64,000 nucleotides of DNA, taken from Corylus avellana. Lineage: Eukaryota; Streptophyta; Magnoliopsida; Fagales; Betulaceae. Under the pieces are notes generated by a model, which was not told where the DNA came from, made no database searches, and saw only the letters and a list, made by a program, of their open reading frames with translations. A program made the position numbers and the translations under genes. The stretch's first letter is position 1; every line of letters starts with the position of its first letter. The stretch is taken from positions 6,141,364 to 6,205,363 of the forward strand of contig NC_081548.1 of assembly GCF_901000735.1 (NCBI RefSeq), given 5' to 3'. Below are positions 41,910 to 55,831 of the stretch, piece after piece.

Positions 41910-44779
41910 TATTGCCATCAAAATCGTACAAAGATTGATTTTTTCTTCACGTAATTTCATAATTCCGGTGTAGAATCAAAGTCTTTTGAATCCGATGGAT
42001 TAAATTTTTTTCTTATCGTAGTGTGTCTCACTTCTTTTTTTTTTTTTGGTGGGACTGAAACTTCTATCCTTTCGTTGGCAACAATGGCTGTTTCCGTGAG
42101 ATTAATGGGTCTGATAGTAGCATTTTGTGGTGCAGTTTCCTTCATATTTGGAGTTGTTGCTGAGAACAAGAAGGTAAAATATAGATGATGTTATAGAAGA
42201 ATTCATTAATGTCAATTTAGCAACCTTGGACAAAAAATTTGAAGCCCAGATTCCAGAATAATCTTCTTTCTTGAAAATAGATGCCTATTTCGTTTCTTTT
42301 ATATAATTATTTGGAGTTTAATTAGTGAAAAATTTATTACAGTTCAATATAAGTATGAAGAAATATTTGTATCATTGTTTTGATATATATATATATATAT
42401 ATATATATAATTCAACTAAAGTCAGTAGATATTAGTGGGATTCATTAATATTGTTGAATTTCTGAGGGATATAAAAGAATTTTGGAGACTTCGGGGTTCA
42501 TGGCCTTCCTGGCCTCCACGCCACTGGGTATGATGGATAATCTGGTGTTTCTCTTGAAATTATTAGTTTCATTCAAGTGCTTGAGTTGCATCAAAGTTAT
42601 TGAGCCTTTATACTGTATATAAGCATATAATGCCTGCAGAAATCGCCAAATTATCCACTAGCATTTCCACTTGAATTAATTTGTTTCAATTTCCTTAGAC
42701 ACCAGGTTTGCATGCTTAGGAACCATGGATGGTAAAATAATTATGGAAATAATAACTGTGTATGAGTTTCAAGAAAAATTTGATGGGAACTCATAATTCT
42801 GAACCTCATTTAGCTGAATGAAGGATATTTATTACTGTCCAAGCAAGTGTCTTACATGGTTTGACACGAGTGTTGTAAACTACGAGTGTCAGTGATGCAG
42901 TCAGAGAGCAATGATAGATTTGTCTCCCTGTAACTGCCATAATTTTCAATAAAATTGATGTAACATCTTTCTAATGGTCATATTTTGCTGTCTGTGTCTT
43001 TGTTCAAGCATATAGCTGGAGGCAAGATTTTTGTGCTTTTTACTTCCCTGTATCAAAATTCAAGTTTCAATAGTTCCTACTTTGTAGCCCCATATGCCCT
43101 CTTTATAAATTTATTTCACTTTATTTTGTTACTCAGAGAAATGCTTTAAATTACATTTTATAGGAGTCCAAGAAGTGGAGCACAACTTGCTCTGACCTTT
43201 AGTTACTTATTTTTATGCTTTGAATGATTTGTCCATTGAAGCTAAATATTCTCCATTCTTTTAATGGTTATATTGTTTCTTGGTTGCTGTCTGAATATTC
43301 GTCTTGTTCTCTCTGATCTCTGCAGCCAGCAGCTGGAACTCCAATAACAGGGAAAGGTGTTGTTATCTGCAAGTACTCCTCTGATCCAACTGTCGTTTTG
43401 GGGTATTTGTCTGTAGCATTTCTCATTGCTACTACTGTGGCTGGGTATTTGTCTCTGTTTTACCCTTACAAAGGAAAATCTGTTCCACAAAGTGCCTTAT
43501 TTAGAAGCACCAGTTTTGTTGTATTCTTCAACATTGCTATGTAAGCATTCTGTTCTCAGTTCTCACTCTCCCATATTTTTTGATATTCTTATTCTGATAT
43601 CTTGAAGAGACGAGCAGTATTCATGCTCATTTTTCATCCTTTAACACACATGCATGCACTAAATTATTATGGGAGAGTGAATTATTGAGGAAAAGCTGCT
43701 CTTCATCTGAATCATTATCACTTTTGAATGTCAAAAGGAGGTGCAGTGCCAGAAATGATTTATAATTGAAGTTGACCAAATACCCAGAAACTGGGGTATA
43801 TTTTCCAGTAGGTACATGTGTGTGTGGTCGTTTAATCTTGGCGGTCCATAGGGATTGTGGTGTCAGTTTCAACAAACAATGATAGTAGGTTTTTGTTATA
43901 ATATAGGCAAATGTGGGTTAAGAAAGTTTATATTGTAGCTGTTTTAATGTCTCTTTGCTGCCTGTAACTGTCAAAATCTACAGGGAAGGCACCCTTCCCC
44001 CTACTCACCAAAAATTATATAAAAGAGGAGATTTGAAACCTGCCCAACGCTAGGTTGGATGAGAGGACCACCTTTTTTTATTGCTTGCCATTTTAGTTTG
44101 GTGGCAATCTTCTTGCGGGAAATCTACATTTATATGAAAAGCAGATGCTTATCTTTCATCTTTGGAGATAATTATTTCATTAATATAAATGAAAAATATA
44201 CAATAGAAAAGTAAAAGGTACTGCCATTGAATTCGCTGTAATGACAACAGAACCTGACAAGGTGCTTGGACTGATGAACTAGTCTCCCAGCTGATCTGCT
44301 TTTTGGATCAAACCATTGGAAAAACTAAACTTCGTAGCCTTGTTAACTGTCTTTTTCATACGTGAAATGAATTGTTTTTTACATCAATTATACCTTGAAG
44401 CCATTGAACCTATTAGCTTAACATTCCCTTTGCTCCCCATTTTACTATTAATTATTTTGAGTTATTGATTACCAATATTATTATGCATATTTACATCAAA
44501 TGTTTGTGCAATAATTCTCTACTTTCTGATGGTCCGACTTGTTTCCTACCAACTAAATTAGTGTCCTGTCGACCCAACTCTTGACCAGCTCACTATTTTG
44601 GCTGTGACTGGGATTTTGACCTGATAGCCTTTGTAAGAGTCATGTTTAATGGCGTCTGGCGGGCATTTTTTCAATGATTGTCTTGGGACTGTAGATGTCT
44701 CACTTTGTTTCTTCATTATATTGGAGATGCAATTTCCTGTTTAAATTTCTTGCTCTCTCTTTCTTTAATGAAATGGGTG
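41910..44779 (+). repeat. Large duplication, unit 2
   Basis: Second copy of 35940-38875, continuing without a break into exon 3. Differences include a longer (TA)n near 42380-42410 and the loss of about 30 bp just before the ATG. Confidence 0.92.
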
Positions 44780-45101
44780 ACCGGTAACATTGGTCAGATT
44801 TACTACTGGATTAGCTGCAACAATGCTATTATGGCCAACAATCCAAGAGCAGATTCACCAAGCACGCAACGTTCATAGCAATCTCAACACGGATTGCCCG
44901 ACTGCCAAGACTGGTCTCCTTGGTGGTGGCGCTTTTTTATCCCTGGATTCATCGCTCTTCTGGCTGGTTGCCCTCATGTTAGCCGACAATGCACGTGAGG
45001 ATTACCTTGATGAAACAGGAAAGGATGGTGTGGCTGAACAACAAGATCAGGTATACATAGATGATTATGATACACGTCAACCCGCCAAGGGCAGTGTGTG
45101 A
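42084..45101 (+). CDS. DUF1218 membrane protein, copy 2, complete
   Basis: DUF1218 proteins are plant-specific four-helix membrane proteins; studied members affect vein and leaf patterning or lignification, but which group this belongs to is not decided. Exons 42084-42173, 43326-43540 and 44798-45101 join in frame to 202 codons plus TGA, all with GT-AG introns. Hydrophobic segments are near residues 7-26, 53-76, 92-114 and 143-165. Conserved features: A-E-N-K-K, G-K-G-V-V-I-C-K-Y, Y-P-Y-K-G-K, L-L-W-P-T-I, T-G-L-L-G-G-G-A-F, L-M-L-A-D-N-A-R-E-D-Y. The C-terminus is acidic and polar. Oddity: the 5' UTR splice acceptor seen in copy 1 is deleted, and the upstream region is unrelated, so its promoter may be new. 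Confidence 0.92.
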
Positions 45102-46335
45102 GGTGTTGTGCTTTCGCTTTGGGTTTAGGCTTCTTCTCCATATCATGCATAATGAACAACGTTATGTAATTGGTGTTGGATTGTAAATATTGTCTTAAGA
45201 TCATTCTGCTTTCATTTGTCTTCTCTATTAAGCCGTAGACTGGGTTCTACTTTGTTGCATGATAACTTCTATAAAGGTGGAATCTTAACTGTCTCTTCTT
45301 ACTTTTCTTTCCTCTATGGGTTATATGTATATATATCGACCAATTTTATTTTTATTAGTGATCTGCTATGCTTGACCAACTTGTTTATTCTGCTTATGAG
45401 ACTTTTATCCGCATCTGGAAAAATCATGAAATGACAATCACTTGATCGTGTAGGCCACTTTTCTGGGATAAGATTATTCAAATTTTGTTTTATTGCGTCT
45501 AATGGTGTATATGTTGCTATGTCCTTTAAAAATTTTAGATGACATGGCATTGTATACACTATTAACTGCAATAAAACAAAATCTGAACTATAAAATGGAT
45601 CATCTCTCTATTTCACTTTTTTGGGTTTTAAATATTGATCAATACTTTGGGAATAAAATTAATTGTAGGGCACTATTTTGAAATTACCTTTCTGGTAGGT
45701 ATACACTTATGATTATGAATAAAAGGGCTCTCACTGCAAGTCTCAGCTCGAGAATCCTTCTTCTTTCCTCTTGAGTTCCTCCCCCGCGAGAGTCACTTCT
45801 CCCTATCCTGTGAAAGTCCGGTGTAGGAGGAAGTTACCGTGAGAGTCGCAAAGATTTGTGTTTACAAATAACTCATTTAATAATCGAGTCAAGCACAAGT
45901 CGAGCTTATACGAGCTGAACTCGAGTTTGCGAACGGCTTCGCTCATTTACACTCCTAATTGGAAGTCGTACAATTTGGAAACTGCCTACAATTTCAACAA
46001 TACCATCTTAAGAAAAAGCTTTCACTTCAGCTAAAATGGGGCAAACAACTACCAACACATTGTCATTTCCTGCTTCAATAGTTTACTTTCTAGGCTATCA
46101 GACCATTCACAAAGAAATCTGACTGAAATCGACAGGAAAAGGGCCTTGGAATATCCAAGCATTTTTATATCAAATTGATTAAATACCTGAGATGGTTAAA
46201 GAAATTAATTAGTTTACAAAGAACAGGACAGAAGCCCCATTTATATCAAATTGATTCCATTTCCTTGTAAACAGGGAAGAGATAAAGCTTAACTCTAAAA
46301 CCACGCGGTAGACTGAGGAGTGTTTTTTGTTTTTA
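45102..46335. other. Downstream region with a hAT-like end remnant
   Basis: 3' UTR of DUF1218, then AT-rich sequence. At about 45880-45957 gagcttatacgagctgaactcgag ... gctcatttacactccta resembles a hAT terminus like that at 33180. No gene seen in 45960-46335. Confidence 0.5.
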
Positions 46336-46565
46336 GGAAAAATTACACTTTATCCCTCCAAAATTTGAGGCGATTTTCAATTCGATCTACAATGTTCTAA
46401 TTTTTGCAATGCACCCTCACTATTAAATTTTTGCAATTTGACCAATCTGTCAGTCAAAACCATTTTGACTGACGGAACAGTAATCACGTGACTCAGCACG
46501 TGATCACTGTTGGCATTTTGTTTCCCAAAATGCCCCCATCCCAAGTTACAATGCACGCACGCCTT
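46336..46565 (+). repeat. Left inverted terminus of a Mutator-like element
   Basis: Starts ggaaaaattacactttat and matches the reverse complement of 58735-58951 for about 225 bp, including gatcacgtg words and ccccatcccaagttac. Confidence 0.8.
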
Positions 46566-46669
46566 GTTGCCCTTGCCCAAGTGACTATGCAAGAAGAAAC
46601 CGAACCAAGTCTCGAAAAATTTGTACTGCAACATCCACTACAAAAATATATATTTTTTGTCACGGACCG

Positions 46670-46985
46670 TTAGTGGCGTGTCAAGGGTGTTAACACGTTA
46701 CTAACGGTTAGTGATGTGTCAATGGTAACGTGTTTGATAAGTTAAAAAATTAGTCATAACGTGTTAGTTTTGACATGTTACCAATATTTTGGTAACGTGC
46801 TAGTTTTGACACGTTACCAATATTTTTGTAAGGTGTTAAACTTGACACATTAAAAAAAATTTGTAACGTGTCATCATGACATATTACCAAATGGTAACGT
46901 GTCATAATTGACACGTTACAAAATTTTTATGACACGTTAAAATTTTTTTGTAACGTGTTAAATACTTTGACACGTCACCATTTGT
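46670..46985. repeat. CACTA subterminal motif cluster (aacgtgtca)
   Basis: At least ten 9-10 bp motifs taacgtgtca or inverse, spaced 20-40 bp. In known CACTA elements such clusters bind the TNPA-type protein. Confidence 0.8.
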
Positions 46986-46999
46986 GGCAGGATTTTTTT

Positions 47000-47984
47000 T
47001 TTTTTCCTCATTTTCTCGGGTCATTATACCCGAATTTAGGAGCCGCCACCTGATATATGAGTTACACTAACCTAACTATCTGAACTTATCGCAAACTATC
47101 CATCAATCTAAATATAATAATCCAACTATATATATAAACAATCCAATTACCACAAATATATACATCACAACCAGTACCTATCACAAATAATCAAACTATA
47201 AATATATATACATCAACAAAACATAGGAAATACAATATAACTTACGTTATACACGAATACAAAAAACTTAACTTAAGTCTTAAGTTATACACAAAAAACT
47301 ATCAAACAAACACTAGTCCAATGAAATCCGAGTGAATATCATCATGATCATTATCTCCCGACTTCTCTACACTAACTGCAAATGATAAAACAAACAATCA
47401 ATCAGCAAATTGACACTTGTAATAAAATCTTATCAAGTCCTAAGAGATGAACAACGTCCAAGTAAATTCATCATACTCAATCATATTCAGGTTTAACAAA
47501 TCGAATGATTGTCGCATAAACAACTTCAACATACATATCTATACGACCTACGCACAAACACATATACATTTATATATATGTTTATTCAATGAGGCGGTTT
47601 CAACAAATATAATAAGATTAAATATGCAAAGCTCCAACCACAACCAAACCAACCAAGAACAACAAAGTAGATTATTTTGAGTTAAGTATATACGCTATTC
47701 GATTATTATATATTGCATTTTTATTAAGTCATATATATACTCATGGGGCTGCTGAATGACAGGTATAATGTCTTGACAAACGAGATTTATGTCCAGCCGG
47801 CGTCCGGTGTTGGCTTTCATTGTGATCGTCGTCCTCAGCTTTTACTTTTATGTCATCTACACATATTACGTTGCAATTGTGTTATATAGATGCATGTGTC
47901 GCATAAAGATATGAACAAAGTTTATTTATTGAACAAAATTACTAGTCATTTAAATGATAGTTATCTCGTAAGATAATTGTGTTA
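47000..47984. other. CACTA 3' non-coding region
   Basis: AT-rich sequence between the subterminal cluster and the last exon of the second CACTA gene. No ORF of note. Confidence 0.5.
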
Positions 47985-49926
47985 CTAAAAGAGAAACAAT
48001 AAGAATATAGTGTTACCTGATCGGCTATTTGCTGAGGATCTCACAATCACACGGGCTGGAGACTCCGCGTCTTGTGGAGCCCTGATAGTCGTCACCTCCG
48101 GCTCGGAGCTCATACATCTCGAGCCCTCAAGGTTGCGAAACCGGGCCTCATACGCCGCCATCTGTGTAGCAATCTGCGAGGCCATTTGCGTAGCCATCTG
48201 CTCAGTCACCTGTGCGGTCACCGCCGCAGTAATCTCCTCCCTCTGCTAGGCCAATATTGCATTCATCTGCCTTTTATGCTTCTCCCTCTCAACTTCAATG
48301 CCTTTTTCAACTTCAGCACACGAGACCATCGAGCCGCCAGGGTTTTGCGATCGTGCTTGGGACGGTATATAAAATGAGTGGATGTTACCGCGCATAGGTA
48401 GAATATGCTTAGTGACCCTTCGAACACGACCCGCATATTCAGGCTTATTGCCATGCGCCTAGGTGTACGCGTCGTTCAGTGTCCACCGAATTGTCCCTAT
48501 CTACCAGTTTCGTAGGATCATTTTCCAATAGCTCCTCCATCCTTGCTTGTACGTTACATTACACACGATCATCGTTATATATATAATTGTTAATCCTCAA
48601 TAAGTTAATACATAAATTAAAATTCATGATAAGGCGTAAAGAACTTACAATTCTCTCTGTGACCACCGGATTTGGGCAGCTACCATCTTTTTTTCTATGA
48701 GTCTTGATATAATTCCTCGCTCGCGTAGGAGCCCTATCAAAAATAATTACCTGCAATAAGTTCAAATTATCAATGAAACATTCGTATATATATTACGCAA
48801 TAAGTTCAAATCATCAATGAAACATTCGTACATATATTACGCAATATATGACATATGTATATACATATGGTAAATTAGAGTAGTACATCCTCATGTGACA
48901 CCTTTGCGAAGCTCTTCAAGCCGATGTAGTGTGGTGGTTGATTCCATGCTCGTATGTCTCTCATGTGCTGAACATATTCCTACGAACACAACATGTAGAC
49001 ATTATTAATAGTTGAGCCATCGAACAATTACAATTAATGAAACACAAATAGTTTGAAATTGTGTCTTACTTGATAAGCGGGATCACACCATTTCACCAAC
49101 AATTTTTCCACGTCTCCGGGTTGTACTTTGCAATGGTCTGCCCCATCCTCGTCACCACTATCGTAGGAGTATCGCCACACTGAATGTTGAGCTTATTCTT
49201 TAACTTGTGTCTCAAAAGCTTCAACCTCTCGCCCATGTCTTTGAACGCGTCTTTTTTAATTGCCGCCATATCCGACCCAGGCATGATGGAAAAGTAATTC
49301 TGCATCAGTTAAAAACTTCGGTATTAAAGAGCTGGTTGTTTTACAAAATTTAATATAAAAATGCTACATATCATAAATTAAGAACATCTAATCTACATTT
49401 ACCATCAATAACTCAAATAAATCCTCCTTCGTATTTTCTGGTACCTTCTTCCAGTCGTCGGATAGCCTGATAAAGGACCCGCTTTTAGCAATCTTGTCTG
49501 TCATCCATCTAAATTTTCCCCCGCTTCGTCCTATGGGCTCCCATGCGCCATTATACTCCATGAAGATCATTTTCCCATTGGAAATGTCCCACAACTTATA
49601 CGAGTCATTTACGATCAACATTTCAAATTTATCCTCACGATTTGCATTGATGTTTAATTAACACACAAATGGTGAAATAGATATTATTTGAGTTTATGGT
49701 TCTGAATAGCATATATACATACCTATCGTTCGAACCTGGTCGATATCCAATACTGGTGAAGCAGGTCATCATGCTGTTGACCGTGCGCGTCACCTGTCCC
49801 ATCATCCAAGTCATCGGGGGCCTGTGTCTCACTATCATCCTCACGTGCGCTGCTATGTGGTGGCCGGTCAAAATAGTTGTGTGGCAATAAACCCAACTGG
49901 GTCAATGTGGGTAGTGGGGATAACAA
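47985..49926 (-). pseudogene. CACTA second protein, Transposase_24/Ptta-like
   Basis: This protein of En/Spm elements binds subterminal repeats and assists the transposase. Minus-strand blocks in order: an acidic/His-rich start (about 49926-49723), W-E-P-I-G-R-S-G-G-K-F and D-D-W-K-K-V-P-E-N (49621-49388), M-K/L-rich block with T-W-K-N-C-W (49305-49093), R-A-W-N-Q-P-P-H-Y-I-G-L-K-S-F-A (about 48980-48900), T-H-R-K-K-D-G-S (about 48700) and a C-terminal coiled-coil-like repeat of T-Q-M-A-x-Q-I-A (48221-48100). The blocks are separated by possible introns; I did not fix splice sites. Family assignment rests on block order and context. Confidence 0.6.
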
Positions 49927-51221
49927 ACACGGGGATTCGTTTGGGTCGTGAGGAGTAGGCTTATATTGATACCTTAGGTGGGTAAGGCTTGTCAGACAGG
50001 ATGGGTCAGGGAAATTGGGCCTAGATCAATCGAAAAGCCGGGAATGTTGAAGACATAATCGTCTCTCACAGTTGTCTGCCCTTCCACATGCTCTGGAAGT
50101 ATCGGTCGATATCCTGATTGCTGCCTCAGAAGCATAGCAGCTTCCTACGACTCACTGTTAATAAGGTCATGATGCGATCTCGACCGATGGTTACCCGTAG
50201 TTTGCCACCCAGAAGATTGTGCCTTCTGTCCTCTTGTCTTCCCCCAAGTACTCATATCAACTTGCAAAATACATCACACACCCAATTAATTATGTGTATA
50301 GTGTAAGAAATATCCACAGCTTATATATTGAATAATTGCCAATCAATGTACAAATAAATAACAACAAACCAATCAAGGTACAATATTTAATTCGTATGGA
50401 ATGACATACGCTTCGATTGGTGCTAAGCCGGGTCAGACGTATTGGATGTCATCGTGCAGATCGTACTGGTGATTATTCTTTAATAGGAGTGGCTCACTCT
50501 CGTGATAGTTGGCATGATCATCATGAGGTCCTTGACCCTAACCAACGTCGTAGATGTTTTTAAGTTTAGTCCTCATAGCGCAAACTTAATCTGAGTTCCT
50601 TTCATCTTCGACGTAAAAAACTTGTTACACTTGAAAAATTAGTACATATAACTCATTACTAATTAGCTCCCCCCTATGGATAAGGTTTTTGAAGTTGACC
50701 AGCGTGAGGCCATATTCGCCCTCCTTGTATCCCCTGTCCCTTGTGTTATCCGCCCAATCACATTTAAACATAACATACTTCGTCATGTCGTAATACTTCA
50801 CCTCAAGTATTTGATTTAGCTTCTCGTAGTATATTTCGCTATCAACAGTCGGAACGCATACGTCACTATTCTGAGACCTCTTTCCCAAATTATGTGAGAC
50901 AGTGCAAAAGAACTTGCTATTGACCACATGTCTGTTATATTTGACTGCTGAGATCATCGGCCCTTTACAATGCATTACTAGTTTGTCACTCATATCCTTC
51001 ATGCGTCGATCGTTCAAACAATCGACCTACGAGTCATATACAATGATGAAGTGTAGTTAGTGCGGTGAGGAAATATTTTAGAATTTACTAGGTGTGCATG
51101 ACATTAGTCTTACATAGTCACGATACCAATCGCAAAAATGCTGAATATGCTGGGTTTCAACCTGATTGTTCGTCGTTCACCCCCTATTTGCAATTTGCCT
51201 AATCGAATCTGTTAGTTTTTG

Positions 51222-52135
51222 TGTTGGCTTAATTCAATTCCAAAATACATAGGTTACTGTTCACAGGCTCAAACATTGATATAGAATGCTCAGAATCCAA
51301 TCTCCACCGTTCATAATGTAGAGTCATGTGTTATGAACGTCCCTGCAAAATTTCAGCTCAATTGGACCACAAATGCCTATCGATTGGAGCTGTTAATCAA
51401 GGCTGGATAGCATTTCTGGAATGCTGTTTCACCCATTGCATGCCCTGTTCGCACAGGCCTTCCTCGTGTCTGGATTGCATTTTCAGAAACCTTATTTTCG
51501 CTCTACAAGGCCGCGTCCAGAACGCCCATTAACTTGTCCGGACACCCCGTACCTATTATGCCCAAAAACGTGTTTTTAGTGGGCCTCGGTCTAGAGTTTG
51601 ATGTATATATATATATATATATAAGAGGTACGAATTTCCACTCCCAGAGAGTTTGTCGAAGGATGTGCTAAGAGACATCATATGTGGTGAGCGTTAAATT
51701 AAATCTCTTAGAGTTTTAGTTATTCATTTGATAAATCTACAGTTGAGAAGTCTATCGAAAGAGTTCGGTAAAGGAGAATCACGTTGAAGAAAATTGTGAG
51801 CAAGAAGACGAGTTGTAGGCTTGTCGATCTTACAAAGCTAAGGTCTTGTAAAGGGTTGTAAGTGTTCCTAGTGCCTGTAATCTCTAAATAATCTTTTGAT
51901 AGTGATTTCCTGGGGTGTGGCTGCCCTAGAGAGGTTTTACTTTTATATTGGTTTCTAAAAGGTTTCCTCTTCGTAACCAAAATATCTGTGTCTGCCTCTT
52001 AATTGCTTTATGTGTTTTACGTGATTGAATTGTTTATTGCTTCATAGTATTAATTCCACATAAATTGTGTTAAATAAGTTTTTGGAGTCGGCATAGCGTT
52101 TTTCAGAATCCTTGTGCATCCTACATTTTGAAATT
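51222..52135. mobile_element. Solo LTR, 914 bp, perfect 5-bp TSD
   Basis: Starts TGTTGG and ends CCTACA, with ttttg at 51217-51221 and 52136-52140. Contains (TA)n then tataagaggtacg (51604-51632), a plausible promoter. Inserted between the DUF4216 and DUF4218 parts of the CACTA transposase. Copia-like by its ends and length, but no coding region remains. Confidence 0.85.
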
Positions 52136-52199
52136 ATATCCGTTAAAACAACTAACGGTGTGGCATGATATGAACATGCATATCTTTATTACACAATAC

Positions 52200-52490
52200 T
52201 CACGTTCGCAATTGGAGGAACTTATCTAAGTTAAACATAATATAACGGTGGATGTGTGTCAATGTGAGTTGATCGAGGACGACTCATGTTCCCGCTCCTT
52301 TAGACTCATCTGGACTTTGTTGAGGCCTATTGTGAAATGTCAATGTATTTTCGCAATTGGAGGAACTCATCTGAGTTAAACATAATATAATGGTGAATCT
52401 GTGTCAATGTGAATTGATCGAGGACGACTTATGTTCCCGCCCCTACGAACCCATTTGCCTTTCGTTGAGGCCTATTGTGAAATGTTGATG
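52200..52490 (-). repeat. Tandem duplication of about 150 bp in the CACTA transposase gene
   Basis: Two copies (52206-52351 and 52352-52490) share cgcaattggaggaac, gttgatcgaggacgac-type sequence, atgttcccgc and gaggcctattgtgaaatg. Confidence 0.85.
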
Positions 52491-54350
52491 CGTTCTCTAA
52501 ATAAATCGTGCGCAACGTCACCAAGTTGGTTGCTATATAGCCCTTTGCAATGCAACCTTCAAGAGCCGCTTTATTGTGCACAGTAGATTTGAACCCCCAA
52601 GGCTCCTATATATCAAAACTAGTCAATTATTGTATTTAGTAATTGTTTTTAAATAAATATAGGGCAACCAAATTTATATTTTAATTTTTTACGCGAAATT
52701 TTACCTCTCTCCCGGATACATCCACTAATACTGTACCAATCCATCGAGTTGGCATTCACGGACAAGATGTACGATAACATGAACCATGCTAGTGAAAAAA
52801 TTGGGGGAGAATACCTGTTCCATCTTGTATAGAGTGATACAGATGTTAGACTCAAGTCAGGTCATATCCTCTTTTGTCAACGCCGTTGAATATATGCCCA
52901 TGAAGAATGCAGACATCTCAATTAAAGGTCTAACCACGTTATCTGGTAGTGATCCACGCAATGCAATTGAAAGAAGCTATTGCATTAATACGTAACTGTC
53001 ATGACTCTTCAAACCCGATATCGCCCGTTTCTTAAGTTTTACACATTGGAAAATGTTCGAGGCATATCCGTTTGACACCCTTACATTTCAAAGCACTTTC
53101 AGGAAACTAGTTTTATCTTCATTCGACATCGTGTGGCAAGCATGGAGTATATAGATTCTCCCATCATCGCTCGTGAAAGGATAAAGTGTATGTGTCAAAC
53201 CCATTTCTTGCAAGTGTTTACGAGCTTGAAGGTTGTCCTTCATTTTTCCCTTAATGCCAAGTATTGTGCCAATTATATTGTCCATCACATTTTTTTTTAT
53301 GTGCATGATATCAAGGTTGTGCTGCAAAAAATTATCCTTTCAGTACGGCAACCGAAATAAAATACTTTTCTTCTTCTACAATACATTATCAGTTATCTTC
53401 CTCTTTTCTTGTGATTTATCAACGGACTTTGACTTACTAGTGCTCTCATCCCCAAATATCATCATTTCTAACTGTTTCAGGATTTTATATTCATCTGGCA
53501 CATCAGTGGCACATTCTAGTTCTTGAATACCGTCAAATGTTCTTTTGGTCCGCCTCCACGGATGATCCATGACAAGTATTGCCTATACTCCATCAAGCAA
53601 AATTTATTTCCATGTTTTAACCAACTAGACCTTGTTGCATGCATACAGTAAGGGCATGCCTTTACACCCCTGGTAGGCCACCCATACAATGCCGCATATG
53701 CCAGAAAGTCATTAACTGTCTACATAAACTGCGCTCAAAGCATGAAATTTTTTTTTCAGGGAGACATCAAATGTTCGTACCCCCACATTCCATAGTTCCA
53801 GTAATTCTTCAATTAAGGGTTGCATGTAGACATCTATATCCATTCCATGTGAATTTGGGCCTGAAATAATCTGAGATAATATGAATGAAGCTTGTTTCAT
53901 GCACATCCAACGCGGTAGGTTGTATGGTACAACCATTACAGGCCAAGTACTATGAGATGTGCTCATGTTCCCAAAATGATTAAATTTATCTGAGGTTAGG
54001 CCAAGTCTTTCGTTCCTACAATCCACTGAAAACTCCAGATATATATTGTCGAATGACTTCTATGCTTCGCTGTCAGCTGGATGCCTCAATACACGGTCCT
54101 TAGTACGGCCTTTTGCATGCCATCTCATATAGGGTGCATTATGCTCTAACATAAACAACCTTTGTAGTTGTGGTTTGATTGGAAACCACCGCAACACCTT
54201 GGCCGGATGTCTTTTACTCGATGATATGGGGCGGCCATCCTCATCCAAATGAATTTCATCATTCTACTTAGATTTTCCACATTGAACACATGAATCTAAC
54301 TCTTTATTGCCCTTCTAGGACAACGTACAATCATTACGACAAGCCGGAAT

Positions 54351-55764
54351 TGTCACGCCCCCGATTAAGGTGAATACGGGAACGCAAACTTAAAAGAAAA
54401 TTACAACAAATAAGGAATAATTATCAGAGATCATTACATTAATACTAAGTAGCAAGTAGAGATAGGAAGTCAAAAAGCTATGTAAAATTAGTGTTTTACT
54501 ATGAACATTGCAAGATCACGTTTACATGAGCTGAGAATCCTAAAACAAACATTTCAAGCCATGTTAGGAGGTATAATCAAAAGTGACTACTATAGAGGGG
54601 TTATAGCCTCCACATGTGTCAAGTGTTCTCCTATATATATATACATAACAAAAATAAATATTGTGCAGTCTACAAAAACAAAAGTCTGCACAACAATGGC
54701 TTGATCTGGCAACACATTGGACTCTCCAGCTCTAACACCCCTACGGCTCCGCAAAGCAGTAGGTCCAGGTATCCCAAGCATAGGGCCATACAATAGCGTC
54801 CTCAATAGCAAGGACGCCTACGGGAATACCCATTCTCATAATTATAATGTACAGCGGCATCTAAAAAATTTAAAGGGAAAATGGGTGAGTTTGACAACTC
54901 AGTAAGTAGCCACAATACCAAAATGCTACAAAACATGCAGTGCAAATGTTATGCTATAAGATCAATTATGCACAATTAATAAAATAAATGACAATTAATA
55001 CAAGAATATTAGGTGACTTATGAGATGTACAAGCACTTCCTTTTTCTTTCTTTCAAAACTGCTGTTTTACCCTTTTGACCCGACGCCACAATTTTTACCT
55101 TGAGTAGCGCACGTTGGTTTGTCCCGAAGGACCTAAATGCTCAGCCTGTCGTCACAGGGGAGAGCTACCAGGTTGGGAACTTCCCTAGGTGAAGGCTACA
55201 TGGCCGGTAGCACACACCTTCTCGTAACCGTCCTTCGGTGTGCTTGCCCTGCTACCCTATGCAGTACCGATCGTCACTATAATTGTGTCTCGAGTTAAAC
55301 ATTTAAAACCATGAATGCACATATAACATTTCTATGATCTGTAAGTTCATATGTAACTGTATGCTATGCCATAAATGCACATATAATATTTCATATAATC
55401 TGTAAACTCATTTGTGCCATGAACTTTGAGAGCTATTTTCATTCATAATTGCAGTCATGCATAAATCATGAGATAGGGTAACTGTATCACATAAAATTCT
55501 TAAACAATGATATATAAATAAATAAAACTTGTCATTAAAAAACGAAAGGAAGTGCAATTGAAAATCATGTAAGTGAATCCTTTATAAAATCTCCAACATT
55601 TTATTTCAAGGATTTATAATAAAATTTGTTGGGGGTTTTGGTGTTGTGTCCCCTTACTTGGATTTGACGTTGAGGTTGGGTCGAGCCGCCCTTTCACCTA
55701 AATAATTTGTAAAGATGAATTTAGAAGAGTTTTTAAATTTTTAGTCAAAGTTTTCAATAAAATA

Positions 55765-55831
<67 letters not shown>

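Noticed and set aside
54590..54905. Small open frames inside the 2.3-kb insertion
   Set aside because: Short, overlapping on both strands and without recognisable motifs.
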